Source: Rotaria socialis (lineage: Eukaryota > Rotifera > Eurotatoria > Philodinida > Philodinidae). From it: DNA of 64,000 bases. The stretch covers positions 1 through 64,000 of the forward strand of contig CAJNYU010003734.1 of the NCBI GenBank assembly GCA_905331475.1, in the 5' to 3' direction. Shown piece by piece: positions 21,638-34,894 of this stretch. A model generated the notes under the pieces. The model saw only the letters and a list, made by a program, of their open reading frames with translations. It searched no databases and had not been told where the DNA came from. Position 1 is the first letter of the stretch; each line of letters opens with the position of its first letter. The translations under genes were made by a program, and so were the position numbers.

Positions 21638-23950
21638 AGTTTTTCAGTGAAAATAAAACGATTTGGTAAAAAAATAATCTCTAGAAAAAAGACGATAGAC
21701 ATAGCAGTATTTAATCAATAATCGTACATTAAAAGATTCGCAAAGAAACGAATTACGTATCAATGAACTGGCGCAAAAGAAAAAAAAATATTATATTTTG
21801 TATAATTTTGTGGCCATTTTACATGAGAGTTGCGAAGTTTTTAAGTGCACTGGAAATTTACATATAAATAGTATAGTGATTGGCACAGCATCTAGAAATA
21901 TTTGGTGTAAAAAAAAAACATGTGTATTTTCAATGACCAATCTATGAATAAAGATGGCGTTTGAGTTGAAACTTTTTTATTTTCATAGATAGTAAAGAAC
22001 CAATAAGAAAGAGGGAATAATTGAGAGTGATAAATCAAAATAGCAGAAGTAAGACTGACTAACAGCATTGAATAAGAATAAATAAATTTATTTATATACT
22101 TGTAGTGTTATAAGAAAAAGAACTGGAACACTCGAGAAGATTTTTCTAAAATTTATTTTTCAACCAAGAAAAAGTCTGTTGGTATTTCGGGAAACAAACA
22201 AAGACAAACTATTTTGAATGAACTGAAAACCTTTTGTCAAAAATAGTTGATGCCATCTTTAGAAAAATTGTAAGAAAGATTGTTTAATCTCTTTTCTTTA
22301 AGAGATTAGAGATTTTTTAGATATGATTATTTTTTATTTTTTAAATATCGGTGGTAGAATTCTGAGAAAATGAATCGAAGATAAAAATTTCTTTAATGAT
22401 GATAACTAATAATTTATTTTCAGCATTTAAGAATCATAAGAGAATAGTTCTGACGTCTTCTCATACAAGTTCATCGTCGATACGAATCTTTTCAAGAGAT
22501 ACCTAATAATGGGATATTTACTATTTGATTACTTACAATATGAATAATTTTGCAACTAAATTTTAATAGAAACTTTTCTCTCATCAATCAAAATCAAAAT
22601 ATGAATTACTCATGTAGACAAAATCGGTAGCCACAATCATTGAAAATGTAGAAATCGTATATTTTAACGTCTTAAAATAATCAATCGAATTGTTCATTCT
22701 TAAAAAATCGTCACACGTGATAATCAATAAAAGAATGGAATTTTAGTATCTTACTTTCATGAAGTATTTCGCTCCATTTTTACGATGTTGAATATTCTTA
22801 CACGAAATTATAATGTTAGAATGCATGCTTCTCATTAGTAGCGGACTGATTGACAGTGTAAACACATGGTTAAACATTCAAATTTTTAAATTAGATAACG
22901 TATTTGAAGCATAAGTAAAAATTCCAAATCTGAAAATTCTGTGAAAGATGTTTTCTGTGAATTTACATAAACTTACAAGGTGAAAGTTATTGTTTTATTG
23001 ATATGATTTTTCTAGTTTTAATTACGAAAAAACTGGTAAAACTAAGCAACCTCTTTCGAAATTTCATAGTATAGACTTTGACTAACAAACATATTGGATA
23101 CAATTCTTTAATTTCAAAATGTATCAATATTTTGATAACGATAAAGATATGTTTTCGTCTTTTAGGCATGCAGAAAGACGACTCAGGTGATAGGTTTTTT
23201 GGTCACGGTTACATTTCCTACTGTTCATCCATACTTATGTAAAACTTTCCGAGAGGAACAAATCGATAAGTATTTAGTGAAGGATTATGCGGCGCGAAAA
23301 ATTCTATTTCTCATATCGCAGATAAAAGAGTCTGGCAATCGTAATCAGTGTTATAAATTATCCAACAAATTAATCATCAGTACCAATACCAATGATGATT
23401 GCAATAGAAAGTAGTTCATTCTGAAGTTATTGAAACATAGATTTATCAATTGAAATAAAGAAAATCTAATGAAAGTTTTACAAAATATTTATTTATTGTC
23501 AGTCGCTGTGAAAATTTGTCTGAGATAAAATTTCAGTGTTCCTCATTACTGAATTGAATTACATTGCATCCTGTCATAACACATTTAGGAGGTACGATAG
23601 ATAATGCTACTGCTTTTTTGCTAGGTATTATATATTAGCTTCCAGGTCTTATACGAGCACTTCGAGTGCTGTTTTCGTGCACTTGGATCTTATTTTCGGG
23701 CGACATCTGATTGTTTATTTTTCAAACTAAAAATTAGTCGTTCTTTAATGTTTATTGTAAATGCAACCGTAAGTTCATGATTCATTCATTCGTACGTATA
23801 TGCAACGCATACGATTGATCCCAAGCACTGTAACGAATCTGATTGGTTAGAAGTTCTCGATATACTGATCGTATTCGAATACACAAAATACCCGAATTCA
23901 ATTTCAATATCAAGAATTTTGAATGATTTTGTCTCGGTTTTTTTTTGTAG
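21638..23950. other. Intergenic between E2 and Tudor genes
   Basis: 2.3 kb between divergent genes. No coding exon is supported; a 75-codon ORF at 23187-23414 has no domain. A perfect small inverted repeat (taatctctt/aagagatta) lies at 22285-22308. The last bases (tttttttttgtag) form a splice acceptor directly before the ATG of the Tudor gene. Confidence 0.5.
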
Positions 23951-26900
23951 ATGGCATCAACTATTCTTGCTATTGTTGAATATGGTGCTCAAAAGCAACG
24001 AATGTCACTTGATCCTCATAGTTCATATCAGGATATATGCAATCAAATTTATTCACTTTTTAAGCTTGATCCTATCAATTCAAAGTATAGTCTTCAACGA
24101 CAAGATTCTCTTAAATTCGGATCATTTATTAATATTGATGAACGAACATTTCAAAACGAATTGAAACAGTATGCTATAAAGAATAAGCAAAATCCTGTTT
24201 TACGCCTTCGACTTACACCAGCTATTTCGAAAAATACGGTGAATAAAACAAGAATACGCAATTTATTTCATATAAAAATTAACTTTTATGTTTTTAAACA
24301 TGTAGTCAAAGCCAGTAAATGGAGTTCTCAACGGTGAAAAGGCCTGGTCAACATCATCATCACAATGCCAACATGATGAAAGTGATCGTGCTAGTACTAA
24401 TTCAGCGGCAACAATTGATATTAAACAATTGATTAGAAAATGTTTAACAAATTTGAAAGGTAAAAAAGTGATGCGATACTTTTTTAGTTTAAAACCATGG
24501 TGAACTCGATGTATACAGATAGAAGTATAGTGAATACAGTTTTTAGGCCATTCTATCCTAGCAATCATAATGCACTAACAGAACTATGACCTCTGCCAAC
24601 AACGAGAGAGCATTAAAAAAAGATGAAATATTATTTTTGATTTTACTTATTCTTAAGATTGGAGACGACATATCAAAGTTACCGCATTGATTGTAAGATT
24701 CTTTGGATAGCTTGTCATTGTTTCAGTTTCTTTTTAAAAATCGTCAAACGATTGAATATAAACCATTGGTTTTAATTAATAGAAACGACAGAAAATATTC
24801 AACTACTTGATCGTTATTTTCATCCAGTAAGGTTACTGCTAGTTTTATTTTAATATTATGATTATTCGTCTATCTGTTATCTAGGAAGATTACATTGATG
24901 ATGAGTGCCAATTAACAAATAAGTCGTCCACAAACATACAACAAGCAGCATTACCAGTAAATACTTCGATGAATCGCGAAATATTACAAGCAGCATCTAT
25001 ATCTGAATCTCGTATAACGACATCCAACATTATCGATGAACTTATACCTGGTCTTAATCATTTGATGAGTACACAACAAACATTATTATCAGCATCATCA
25101 TTAATTACTACTGATAAACCTGTTGAATCATCGCCAATACCTCCACAAACAACAGTCAACTATCACACACAAGCACCAGTTAATAACCAAATACTAACAT
25201 CAGTACCAAATAGTACAAATGTACAAACACGTTCTTCAAATAAGTCTTTTAGCAATCGACTCGGTGTGATGATTCAACCGAATCAAACACAAAATTCAGT
25301 TGTTCAAGAACCAAAATCAGTATCGCCATGCCATCAATATATACCACAAAAAACGAAATCCCCATGCATTGTCAAACAATCGATAGTTATGTCGCATGAA
25401 AAACATCAAAATGAAATATCTTCCCATACGATCGTTCCACCACCACCACCACAGCCACCAAAACTCAAATGTAAATTTCTTTATATTGATATTTATATTT
25501 TACTTTGTATTAATTTGAAAAGATAAAATTGAATTAAAGCAATATGAATTTGGTGCGGCTCTTGAAGGCATCGTGTCGGTTGCATCAAATGCTTCTTATT
25601 TCTTTTTACAATTGATCGATGAAAGGAAAGATGAATTCGATCATTTATCAAAAAGTTTACAGTATGTCACTAACATTTTCTTCCTCTCTCTCTCTCTATT
25701 ATATATGTATATTTATCTATTCTTTTTTTTTTATAATCAATAGCGAATACTATTCCAATCTTGATAAAAATTCTAATTATCGTCCATCGCCCGGTGATTA
25801 TTGTGTTGCTATGTACACTGAAGATGCCCGATGGTATCGAGCTCGTATAATACGTTATATTTCAGGTTTGTTGTTTTATTTAATTTCTTATTTCGATAAA
25901 AAATGTCTATGATTATATTTAGATCAAACATGTGAAGTATTCTATGTTGACTATGGTAATATGGAAGAATTACCGATTGAGTTTTTGCATGAAATTTTAC
26001 CTGATTTTGTTCGACTACCTGCACGTTCTATTGCATGTACCATTACGGAAGTAAAGGAAAATAATGTCAAATATGATGAAAAATAAAAGTTTGGTTATCT
26101 TCTTTAAAATTAGATATTACCACCGATTGGCCAAGAAGGTTGGACAAAACGTGCGACATTTGCATTTGCTTCACGTTGTAGTAATGAACGTGTTCAAGCA
26201 ACAGTTGTGGAGTCAACAAATATGAAATGGCCAATGCATTTAGTTCAACTTCGAGTATCCAAAACACAAGAGGTACGCGTAAAGAAAAATATTTTCAACT
26301 TGATGTTTCTTTTTTGTTTTTGATAACATGCTTTTTGATAACTGCCGCAGAAAATTTTCATGAATAGATAAAACAGAATATTTTGTAAATTGGATTAACT
26401 TGCTGTAGCGTTTCTTTTATGAAAAGAAACACTCTAGATAGCTAAGGTTACGTATTTCTCGCATCACACGAAATTCTAATGAATTAAAGATATCCGAAAA
26501 AGATTTCCTATACTTAGTTTTTCGATCCAAAAATATTGGATTTTTCACGGTAAGCTATTACTGAATACTATGAGTCCTTCTTCTAACGAACACTAGGCTC
26601 AACGTTTTTCGAATTTCAAGTTCAAATCTAACAAAAAGAGATTTGATTTAATAGCAATATAACTTGATATAAATACTCTAAATCTTTTGATTTGCTTTTC
26701 TTCACGAATACTTGCATCTTAACATAGGAACATGCATAAGCTCTAAAAATATGAACGAGTTCTTGTTTTGCTGTATTGAGAAATCATTTAGATCTATATA
26801 ATACAAATACCATTGGCTGTTATTTAATCAAGCAAGTAGAGAACTGCGGTAATTATAATGTATTTCTGCTTTGATAGGATATTGGAACATCACTTGAAAC

Positions 26901-29081
26901 TTGTAAACTAGCTCGACATGTATCGAACCATGAAATATGCGATTTTTGGTCGAATAAAATTCGTCTCGAACAATACATATTATACAATTTACCAGAACCA
27001 AATCCAGATCGATTTCCATTCATTGAGCAAGGTACATCTTCTTATTTCCATTATATGACTACTAATCCAAGTAATTTTTCATCATCAACTATTATTAATA
27101 TCTTCGATGAAAAATTCCATAGCAATATTGATAAAGTTAGCAAAGATTTGGCATTTGTACATCGAAATTGAATTCTATATATGTTCTTTTTTTTTGTTTC
27201 TTATTTACTATTAGTCCTATATTGTTGCAGCCAAATCGTGCATTCTTCTTTTTCTCTTTGTTTCTCTCTCTATATATAGTATGTTGCTGAATCAGATATT
27301 TTTTTATTTTCTCTTCCTTATTGTCAAACTAACTTTACATATCAGTCAACCCTATGAAGGCTATTGTTTCTGTTTCTTTTTTGTTTATTTTTTTTGTTTG
27401 TTCATATATAGTATAAACACTTGTATTGATTTGAGATTTAGTCTAGAGAACAGATAAAAAGTCAAATGAAGCAAAAATAAACAAGAAATAATGAATATTC
27501 TATCAAATTTTATGTAAGACAAAGAGAAAAAAATTAAAGATATGCAAGATCAACATGGCAATCAATTTATTCCTCTAATTATGTTCATTTTAACATTCTT
27601 TTTTTTATTTGTTTTGATTTTAATAGAAAAACATATTTGAAATCAATGTATTGTCTTTCTGTTGTTTTCTTTTTTATTTTAGTACCTGTAAAAAATGAAA
27701 AAGAACAACATCCAAATCCATTTCTATCATCATCACTTCAACGAACTCCATCTACTGATCGTTCAACAAAAGAAGAAACAACGCCTGCTTTAGAAGAAGT
27801 AAAACCGTTACAAGAAAATAATAATCAAACAACGTCTAGTATTATATCAAATAATGAACCTAATGAAATTGAATTGAATAAACAATCAACACTCGATGTT
27901 TCCAAAGAAAAGAAAGAAGAACATGAACAATTCGATGGTACGACGACTCCATCGTCTAGTCTTAATCCAGATGCAACTCCTTTCGTGATTTTTTCGACAT
28001 CAAAAACCGATACTAATCAATCGACATCTACCGGAAATGAAAGTGATGATGAAATCGATTCAAATGAAACTCCGGCTATGAGTGGTAAATGGCAAAAATA
28101 AACGTAATTGAGTGAATCTATTTCTATTTTAAAGATTCATCTGAACGTCCACGCATGCCAATTAAAGAAGAAGTTATTGTCGATACAAATCTAACACCAT
28201 CAACACCTCTACTTAAATCTTGGTTACCAATAGAAGTAACACATATTGAAACGCCGACACGTTTCTATATTCGTTATATATATGGTCCTAGCTGGAATTT
28301 AGGCAATGGATCCACACGTAAGCCATAACTCATCCTATGATATTTATCTTTAATTTTTGCTTTTGTAGCTGAATTAACTAATAAGAAGGAAGAGCCAGAA
28401 AAAAATGTTGTATTAAAAGAATTAACACAGGAAATGACGTATATGCAATCCACTTTTTTTCTCTCCTACAATAAACTAATTCATTGATTTTGTTTAGGCT
28501 ATGTTATAGCAAACATAAACGCATCTGTCCAGGCGATAGCTATGACGAAGGTGAATTAGTTGCTGTTAAATTTCGTTCACAATGGCACCGTGGACGTTTT
28601 ATACAATATAAACCTAATATTGATTTTGCCCATGTAAGTAGAAATCTTTTCTTTTCGATCTTCTGATAAATACTAATCAAATCTTTTCAAAGATATTCTT
28701 TGTTGATTATGGTTATACACGTTCAGTACCTATTTCAATGATTCGACCAATTAATAATCGTTTTGTGGTACAATATAATATAACTATTCATATAGTTTCT
28801 ATTCTATTCTGTTTCTACTGTAGTTACATGCTGAACAAGCTCATTTAGTTCATTTACATCAACCTGATCAACGGCGAGGTCGAAAAGAATGGGATACAAA
28901 AGTTATTGAAGAATTTCAAGAAATGACTAAAGATGGTACAAATTTATATTCAAGGATTGTCAGTGAAGCAAATACTATTGAACTCATGTCTTATGATCCA
29001 TTAACAAAAAAATGGTTTTCATTTTATGAACATTTTGTCAAGCATCTAAATCATTGTGATAACATAGAACTGAGCAGCTGA
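23951..29081 (+). CDS. Two-Tudor protein with N-terminal ubiquitin-like domain
   Basis: Fifteen exons: 23951-24238, 24306-24459, 24783-24826, 24885-25470, 25523-25661, 25744-25865, 25923-26050, 26114-26272, 26878-27031, 27683-28084, 28135-28317, 28369-28438, 28498-28633, 28693-28767 and 28824-29081; all phases agree (965 aa). Residues 1-91 form a compact ubiquitin-like domain resembling the N-terminus of ELMO proteins (ends NPVLRLRLTP). A Pro/Gln/Ser-rich linker follows. Extended Tudor domain 1 spans about 358-540, with core PGDYCVAMYTEDARWYRA then CEVFYVDYGN. An acidic linker follows. Extended Tudor domain 2 spans about 740-965, with ELVAVKFRSQWHRGRF then IFFVDYG. VDYG plus upstream aromatics is the Tudor signature for methyl-arginine binding. 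Tudor-repeat proteins typically act in germline granules and the piRNA pathway, so that role is inferred. Exon 9 can also read through to a stop at 27171. Confidence 0.9.
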
Positions 29082-29914
29082 ATAGATTTGCCGTTGGTGT
29101 TGTTATGTATTAAATGAGTGTTTCGATTGTTCTGTTTCTGTGATGCTGCATTTTCCTTTGTACATAGAAAGACTTTTGTTAGATTTGTTGAGGACTATCT
29201 GAACCACAAACTTTGTTGTTTTATCTCAATTGAAATTTGTTTCGTAGAAAAATTATATTGTCTATTCATCCAGAGACGTCTAAAAATAGATATCTGCTAA
29301 CATCGAATATATCAATTTAAGATAATGGAATCTCAATTAGCTAGACAAAAATTGAAAATATAGAGTAAAGGAAATGTTATACATAAAAATCAAACAAAGA
29401 GAAAAGTAACAATATTGTATTTGTAAAATAAAGATGCATTCTATGTAATACAACGGTACGAATGACTTATTCACATTTGAATTTTCTTGTTTCAATTTCT
29501 AATATGTACATACAGATATATCTACTATGATACTTTACTACAGATAGCAATCAAACACGATAAGCTTTCTAACATTTGAAGATCTTTTAAGCCATAAGCA
29601 TAATGCAAGTGTTGCAGAAGTTAAATAAAGCTTGATATTAAAATGAATAATGGTCAATGATTGAAAGAGTCTCTTTTAATGACTTCTCATAAGTGGTTGA
29701 ATTTAAAATGTAGTTTTAGACCATTCTCGCTTCTCGTTTATCATTATAAAAATAAAAAAAGTGAGACTATTACATCTCTTTACAATGGTTTAATAAAAAA
29801 AAACAAAGAAGTCTTTTTTTCAGTTGACGAATGCTATTTACTCAACTTGTTGCTGATCAGAGACGGAAGGGTGAAGGCTTGATGTTGAGAGCCATTGCAC
29901 TCTAAACCATTCGA
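29082..29914. other. Convergent 3' region, no gene seen
   Basis: 833 bp between the stops of the Tudor gene (+) and LSM4 (-). It contains AATAAA-like motifs (for example near 29426) but no supported ORF. Confidence 0.5.
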
Positions 29915-30637
29915 TCATTGTCGTCCTTGGCGAAATTGACCACCACCACGGCCACCGCCACGTGAACCTTGATGTCCACCACGGCCTCCTCCACCACCGC
30001 CGCCGCCGCCACCACCACTACCTTTATAGTTATTACGATTGTCACCGCCTCCGCCAGATCGGCCACCATACCCTAATAGAATAGAAACGATCAAAACAAC
30101 TATCCTTGAGAAAATATTTTATTTTACCTCCACGTCCACCATCACCACGACCACGAAATGGTCTACGTGATGATTGTCCTGAACGTGATGGTTTTTCATT
30201 GACATCTTCTTTGACAAGGCCAAGAATATCTTCTGGTAAACGTAGATATTTAATGGTATTACCACGTATGTAGCATTCAGGAATTTTCCAAAATCTATCA
30301 CCATCCTATAAAATTCAATTAATTAGATAAATGATTAATTTTTCATGATAAAATAAATAATTTTTACTCGAGAAGTGCAAATAACATCACGTAAGTGAAT
30401 ATTCATAAAATTATCGCAACTCATTAAGTTCCCATTGTATGTTTCACCATTTTTTAATTCCACCAACTAGGAACACATTAGAAATAATTAGAAATCTTTA
30501 TTATTTCTACAAAATATTTACCATAGGGTGATAAACTGCAGTTCGCAGAAGTGTTAAAGGAAGCTATAAAAGAGAAAGACAAAAAAAAACATTATTTTCG
30601 TCGTGTCACAATGTTTCTATTTTTGATGACTCACCAT
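29915..30637 (-). CDS. LSM4: LSm4 subunit of U6 snRNA-associated Sm-like ring
   Basis: Five coding exons: 30637-30635 (ATG only), 30563-30522, 30466-30368, 30305-30128 and 30072-29915 (159 aa). The Sm fold is highly conserved with animal LSM4: [49 protein letters not shown], and [20 protein letters not shown]. The C-terminal tail is Arg/Gly-rich, including an uninterrupted Gly run and RGG repeats, as in other LSM4 proteins. LSM4 belongs to LSm2-8 (nuclear U6 binding) and LSm1-7 (cytoplasmic mRNA decay). The start codon alone forms the first coding exon (ATG then gtgagt), which explains why no long ORF begins with it. It is divergent from the 2H phosphoesterase gene. Confidence 0.95.
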
Positions 30638-30946
30638 CTAAAATTAAAATAAGAAAAATATTCAACGTTATTATTGTATATAAGTAATAAATAGAATCAA
30701 TTCGTATTTTACTTTAAATAGCGTAGCAAAAAAATCAACAATAAATAACTCTACAAACGCTTTGGAACTTGTTTTTACATATTAACTTACATAAAATAGA
30801 AATTTTTCTAATAAATTCTTATTACACAATTCGAACGTAACAGCTATTTTCACTGTATAAAATCTATTCTTTCCTTTAATTTTTATTAGCGACATTTATA
30901 GATATGAATAATTGTTTTTTGGTTTCATATTATTAGTCAGATTTGA
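30638..30946. promoter_or_regulatory. Bidirectional promoter region LSM4 / 2H phosphoesterase
   Basis: 309 bp separate two divergent starts. A pyrimidine-AG (ttttag) lies immediately before the LSM4 ATG. tattattag ends 10 bases before the other ATG, so both could receive a spliced leader. No promoter motif stands out. Confidence 0.4.
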
Positions 30947-31570
30947 ATGACGATGGGTAACACAAACACTGGTGTTCAACTTTATCGAAAAAAGATTGAT
31001 TCAACTGGTAATTATCTTCCTTTTCCAGGTTATACCATTATCGCACATGCTACACACCCATTACCCAAGCCATTAGTGGAGCTAGTCAGCTATCTTTCTT
31101 CAAGTGAACTTCGAAAATATTATTCATTTCTACCAACTACAAGTTATCATGTTACTATAAATCCACTTGAAGGTGTTCATGACGAACATAAAGAACTTTT
31201 AGAACAAGAACAAGGCAGATTAAAGCAGCAAGATACTTCACTTGTAGGTACAGCTCAAAATCTACTCTGTTCTACTATTATTTTAATTGAAGTACAACTC
31301 AACGATAGTAATAATCCAAATTTTGAACAGATTATTCAATATGTTCGATCTACTAATTTACAACAGGCGAATATTCTACGTAATTACACACAATCTTGGC
31401 ATTTAACATTAGCTTATCCATATAAGGATATAGAAAACAATGAAATAAAAGAAAGACTTTATAAAATAATTGAAAACATGCCTGAATCAGCGAAACTTCC
31501 TTTTATGATTCCACTTGAACATATACGAATATGTCGTTATAATGATATGACAAGATTCACATCGATATAA
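30947..31570 (+). CDS. 2H phosphoesterase, DUF1868-like
   Basis: Single uninterrupted ORF of 207 aa. Two HxT motifs mark the 2H (LigT/cyclic phosphodiesterase) superfamily: SYHVTI (His68, Thr70) and SWHLTLAYPY (His152, Thr154). Upstream, FPGYTIIAHA and YYSFLPTTSYHVTINPLEGVHD resemble what I recall of DUF1868 proteins (FPGNT, FLP-SSxHMT, EGV). Such enzymes act on 2',3'-cyclic or 2'-5'-linked RNA ends or cyclic nucleotides; the substrate here is unknown. No signal peptide or membrane segment is seen, so it is probably cytosolic. It is the only gene here, apart from ephrin, with no intron. A start at Met3 is also possible. It converges on the CREC gene (174 bp between stops). Confidence 0.8.
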   Translation: MTMGNTNTGVQLYRKKIDSTGNYLPFPGYTIIAHATHPLPKPLVELVSYLSSSELRKYYSFLPTTSYHVTINPLEGVHDEHKELLEQEQGRLKQQDTSLVGTAQNLLCSTIILIEVQLNDSNNPNFEQIIQYVRSTNLQQANILRNYTQSWHLTLAYPYKDIENNEIKERLYKIIENMPESAKLPFMIPLEHIRICRYNDMTRFTSI

Positions 31571-31744
31571 TATAAATAGAAACAAAAACAAAAAACTAAG
31601 AATACCATTATTTTTATTTAACAGAAAAGACCTAATAAACAATAAAAATGAGCAGGCTCAATTGTTTTTTTTTGTTCTCGACATAAATGAATATATTGCA
31701 TTTGAATTGATTATGAGAATTCGAAGAAAAAAAGAATGATTAAT

Positions 31745-32971
31745 TTAAAGTTCTTCTTTCGGTTTTTCAAGATCGGCACCAAAATCAGTTATTTGTGAGC
31801 CAGCAAATGTTGAATAAACTGAAGTAATTTCACCAGGTGTACAATAACCATCTTTATTAGTATCACATTCCTTCATTAAATGGTCAGTTTCTTCATTTAC
31901 TGTTTTTTCTATTGATGGTAAATAGTACACAGAAAACTCATCGAAATCACCAAAACCATCATTATTGGTATCAATTTCTGAAGTTAAAGAATCAGCTTGA
32001 CCAGCTTCAGCTTCTATACAGAAAAACAAAATTTTCCTTTATTAGTATTTTTACTCTCTCTCTCTCTCTTGTTTAGTGAACATACCAGTCATTATTTTAT
32101 ATTCAGCGTTCGAAATTTTACCATCTTTATCGTCATCATATTCATGAATCATACTATCTACTTCAATTTTAGCTAATCCTTCATTTTCTTCAGGTTGAAG
32201 AAATGTTCGAAATTCATCATAGGTTAATGCTAGATCTCCATCGGTATCAACAAATTCCCATTTTGCTTTATCTGCTAAATATAACTTCAAAAATAAAAAT
32301 ACGGTCAATGTTTAATATTAGAAATTCAATTCAGTTCTTACTCGTTTATTTTCACGTAAATTTAAATTTAATTTATCCGGATTACTGAATTGGCTACGTT
32401 CAATATCACCAAAATATTCACGGGAATATGCATCAAATGTTATTTTATTTGTATTTTTAGGATCAAGTGTAGATATTAAATCATCTGCTTCACGATCATT
32501 TAGGGCTCTGAAGAGAAAAAGTATTCATTTTTCTTTTATCGAACTTGAACAAAAATTAATATTTACTTGACACGTTGCTCAACATAAACACGCATTTCAT
32601 CATGAGATACTTTTCCGTCTCTATCAGTATCAATTTTATTTGCAATTATACGAAGTTTCTCATCTTGTTCTTGTCCATCCTGAATTTTTGCTACAATATT
32701 TTATTTTTTATTTAATATGAAAAATTTTACAAAAACATTTGCACATACCATCAAATAACTTTTTGTGTGATTCAAGATCATGATGATCATCTGAAATATA
32801 ACAATATGATTGTATTGGAAACAAAAATACCAATATCAGTTGAAACTTACGTCCATCATGGGCATGATGATGATGATCATGGCCATGGCCATGTGCTTCA
32901 TATTCCTTATCCGCAAATGAGCCAATCATTAATAGAGCTAAACAACCAGTAATCAAGAATAGACGAGCCAT
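31745..32971 (-). CDS. CREC-family secretory-pathway EF-hand protein (calumenin/reticulocalbin-like)
   Basis: Six exons: 32971-32851, 32790-32749, 32690-32567, 32507-32342, 32284-32086 and 32013-31745; phases agree (306 aa). A signal peptide (MARLFLITGCLALLMIGSFA) is followed by a His/Asp-rich stretch. Six EF-hand loops follow: DTDRDGKVSHDE, a degenerate DPKNTNKITFDA, DTDGDLALTYDE, DDDKDGKISNAE, DTNNDGFGDFDE and DTNKDGYCTPGE. The C-terminus is KEEL, a plausible ER-retrieval signal of the xxEL type. Signal peptide, six EF-hands and an ER tetrapeptide are the hallmarks of the CREC family (calumenin, reticulocalbins, Cab45), which buffer calcium and assist folding in the ER/Golgi. Loop 2 lacks the usual spacing of acidic ligands and may not bind calcium. 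Confidence 0.9.
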
Positions 32972-34894
32972 ATTTATGGAGGTTTCAAATTTTCTCTGAA
33001 ACACATTAACAAAATAATAGAACTAATACAAGCACATATATATATTATATATTATAAGTATATGCACTTATCAAAACAAAATAGTCAAATAAAAAGAATA
33101 CATGAAAATTTATCGATTCTAGATTTGTCTGCTGTCTATTGGCTAGGACAATATAACCAGTTATAAAGAACGACTATAGGGATCGTTCTAAATTTTTGAT
33201 TCATTATAATCAATGAAATTTTCCTTTACGAAAGAGTTAACCAACTAATAAGAATACATAGATTAAGAATCTCAAAAGAAAAAACTTCATGTTTTTCATC
33301 AATTAAACATTAAAAAGAGAGGTTCTGAAACTAACGAAATTCAATGCAATTGATTGTAATGAGGCATTCTAATCAAGTCAATATAATAACTTGATGTTTG
33401 ATGAAAATCATAGGACTATTTAAATTGATATCGATCGATAATAAAAAATGTATACGAATCAATGCATAAGTGAAACCTTGCAGATAGAAAAGTGAGTACA
33501 GTAAATCTTTTGCATGAATAGATAACTGCTAGGAAACCTTGAAAAAGAAAGATACGCTTGATTAACATTATCACGAGTCGTTCGTTGAAGTACGAATAAA
33601 TAGAATATAATTGCGTGACTATCATTGAGAAAAAATGATTGGATACTCAAGAGTCGATCAGCATCTGTAACAGAACTGAGGCATACTCACACCTTCACCT
33701 GATTTCAACTTGTGTTTTAATATTTTTTCACTAATTTACGACTTCTAAGAATTAAGCAGAAGTCTAATTTTTCTCCTTCTAGAGAAATATCTTTCATTCA
33801 GGTATTTTCGATGAAATTGTTTTCATATTTTCTTAAGTATCATGCCAAGTGATCTCCACGTAGAAGAGTATTACGGTTTTTAATACTCCACTGGTCGGCA
33901 ATACAAATGATGTAACGTTATTTAATTTTCATTCAATACATTTTTACTTTGAAATTTCTTTTAAAACTTTAGTTTCTATGTCTTCATCACTTTGTAGAAG
34001 CAACAATCCGCATTTTTTGTCAGACACAAAAGAATCTCAATATTTTTCACGAACAAATAGGAGATGCAATCTATATATATATATATATATATACTGATGC
34101 AATCACTCGGCTTTTAGAGTTAGGAAAGCAAAATATATATCGGCATATGCAGACATGAATAAATGTAACAGATTGCCTACAAGTGATGAACAATATAAAC
34201 TATATATGAAACTCTGCTAGAGTTCTTCTCATCATAATCTATTGGTTTACCTCCACATTCGACTTAACAAACGATGAATTTTCTCTTTAACCAAATTAGC
34301 CGATAATGTTGAATTGTCTAACAATCATACATGGAAAACAATTTATCAACATGGAGTATATTTATGAAGCGAACGTATTTGTGTGCATTTCATTTTCTGA
34401 TTTTTCTTTTGTTTAACTTTCGATTTGATGCTTTTATTGGAAACATTCTTTTCATTTAAAAAATAAACCATTTTGTTATGACTTGTTCCTATATTCCATT
34501 AATACACATGAGAGCAAAAAGAGCGCGGCGGACTTACTTTTTCATATAAAATCTGTGGAAGTGCCTCTTGATGCTTGTTGATTCTAGCGAGACATTGTAA
34601 AATGAAGCTCTACCTTTTTATTGGCTTGTAATTTTTACAATGATGTGAGTAAAGTTCTTTCTTTCCTTCTATTTGCCGGTCTATATATATTTTACTTTTA
34701 CTTCTGTACTTCCTTCAATCGTCGTCCTCCATTTTCGACAATATAGTCACATGGGAAAATTGATCTTAGCACTAGGATTGGCCCATTTGTTCATCCAATA
34801 CGTTCTAAATTTTTTTTTCTTTTCTTTTTTTGTTTTCTGATTAGAATACACTCTATTATTTGTCATATCGCTTATTCTGGGAAGGTTCATTGAA
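32972..34894. other. Intergenic, divergent CREC / REEP genes
   Basis: 1.9 kb AT-rich. Contains a (TA)n run at 34072-34093. Short ORFs around 33416-33650 are not supported. Confidence 0.5.

Noticed and set aside
23187..23414. 75-codon plus-strand ORF in the E2-Tudor intergenic region
   Set aside because: No domain, no partner exons and no coding-like pattern around it.
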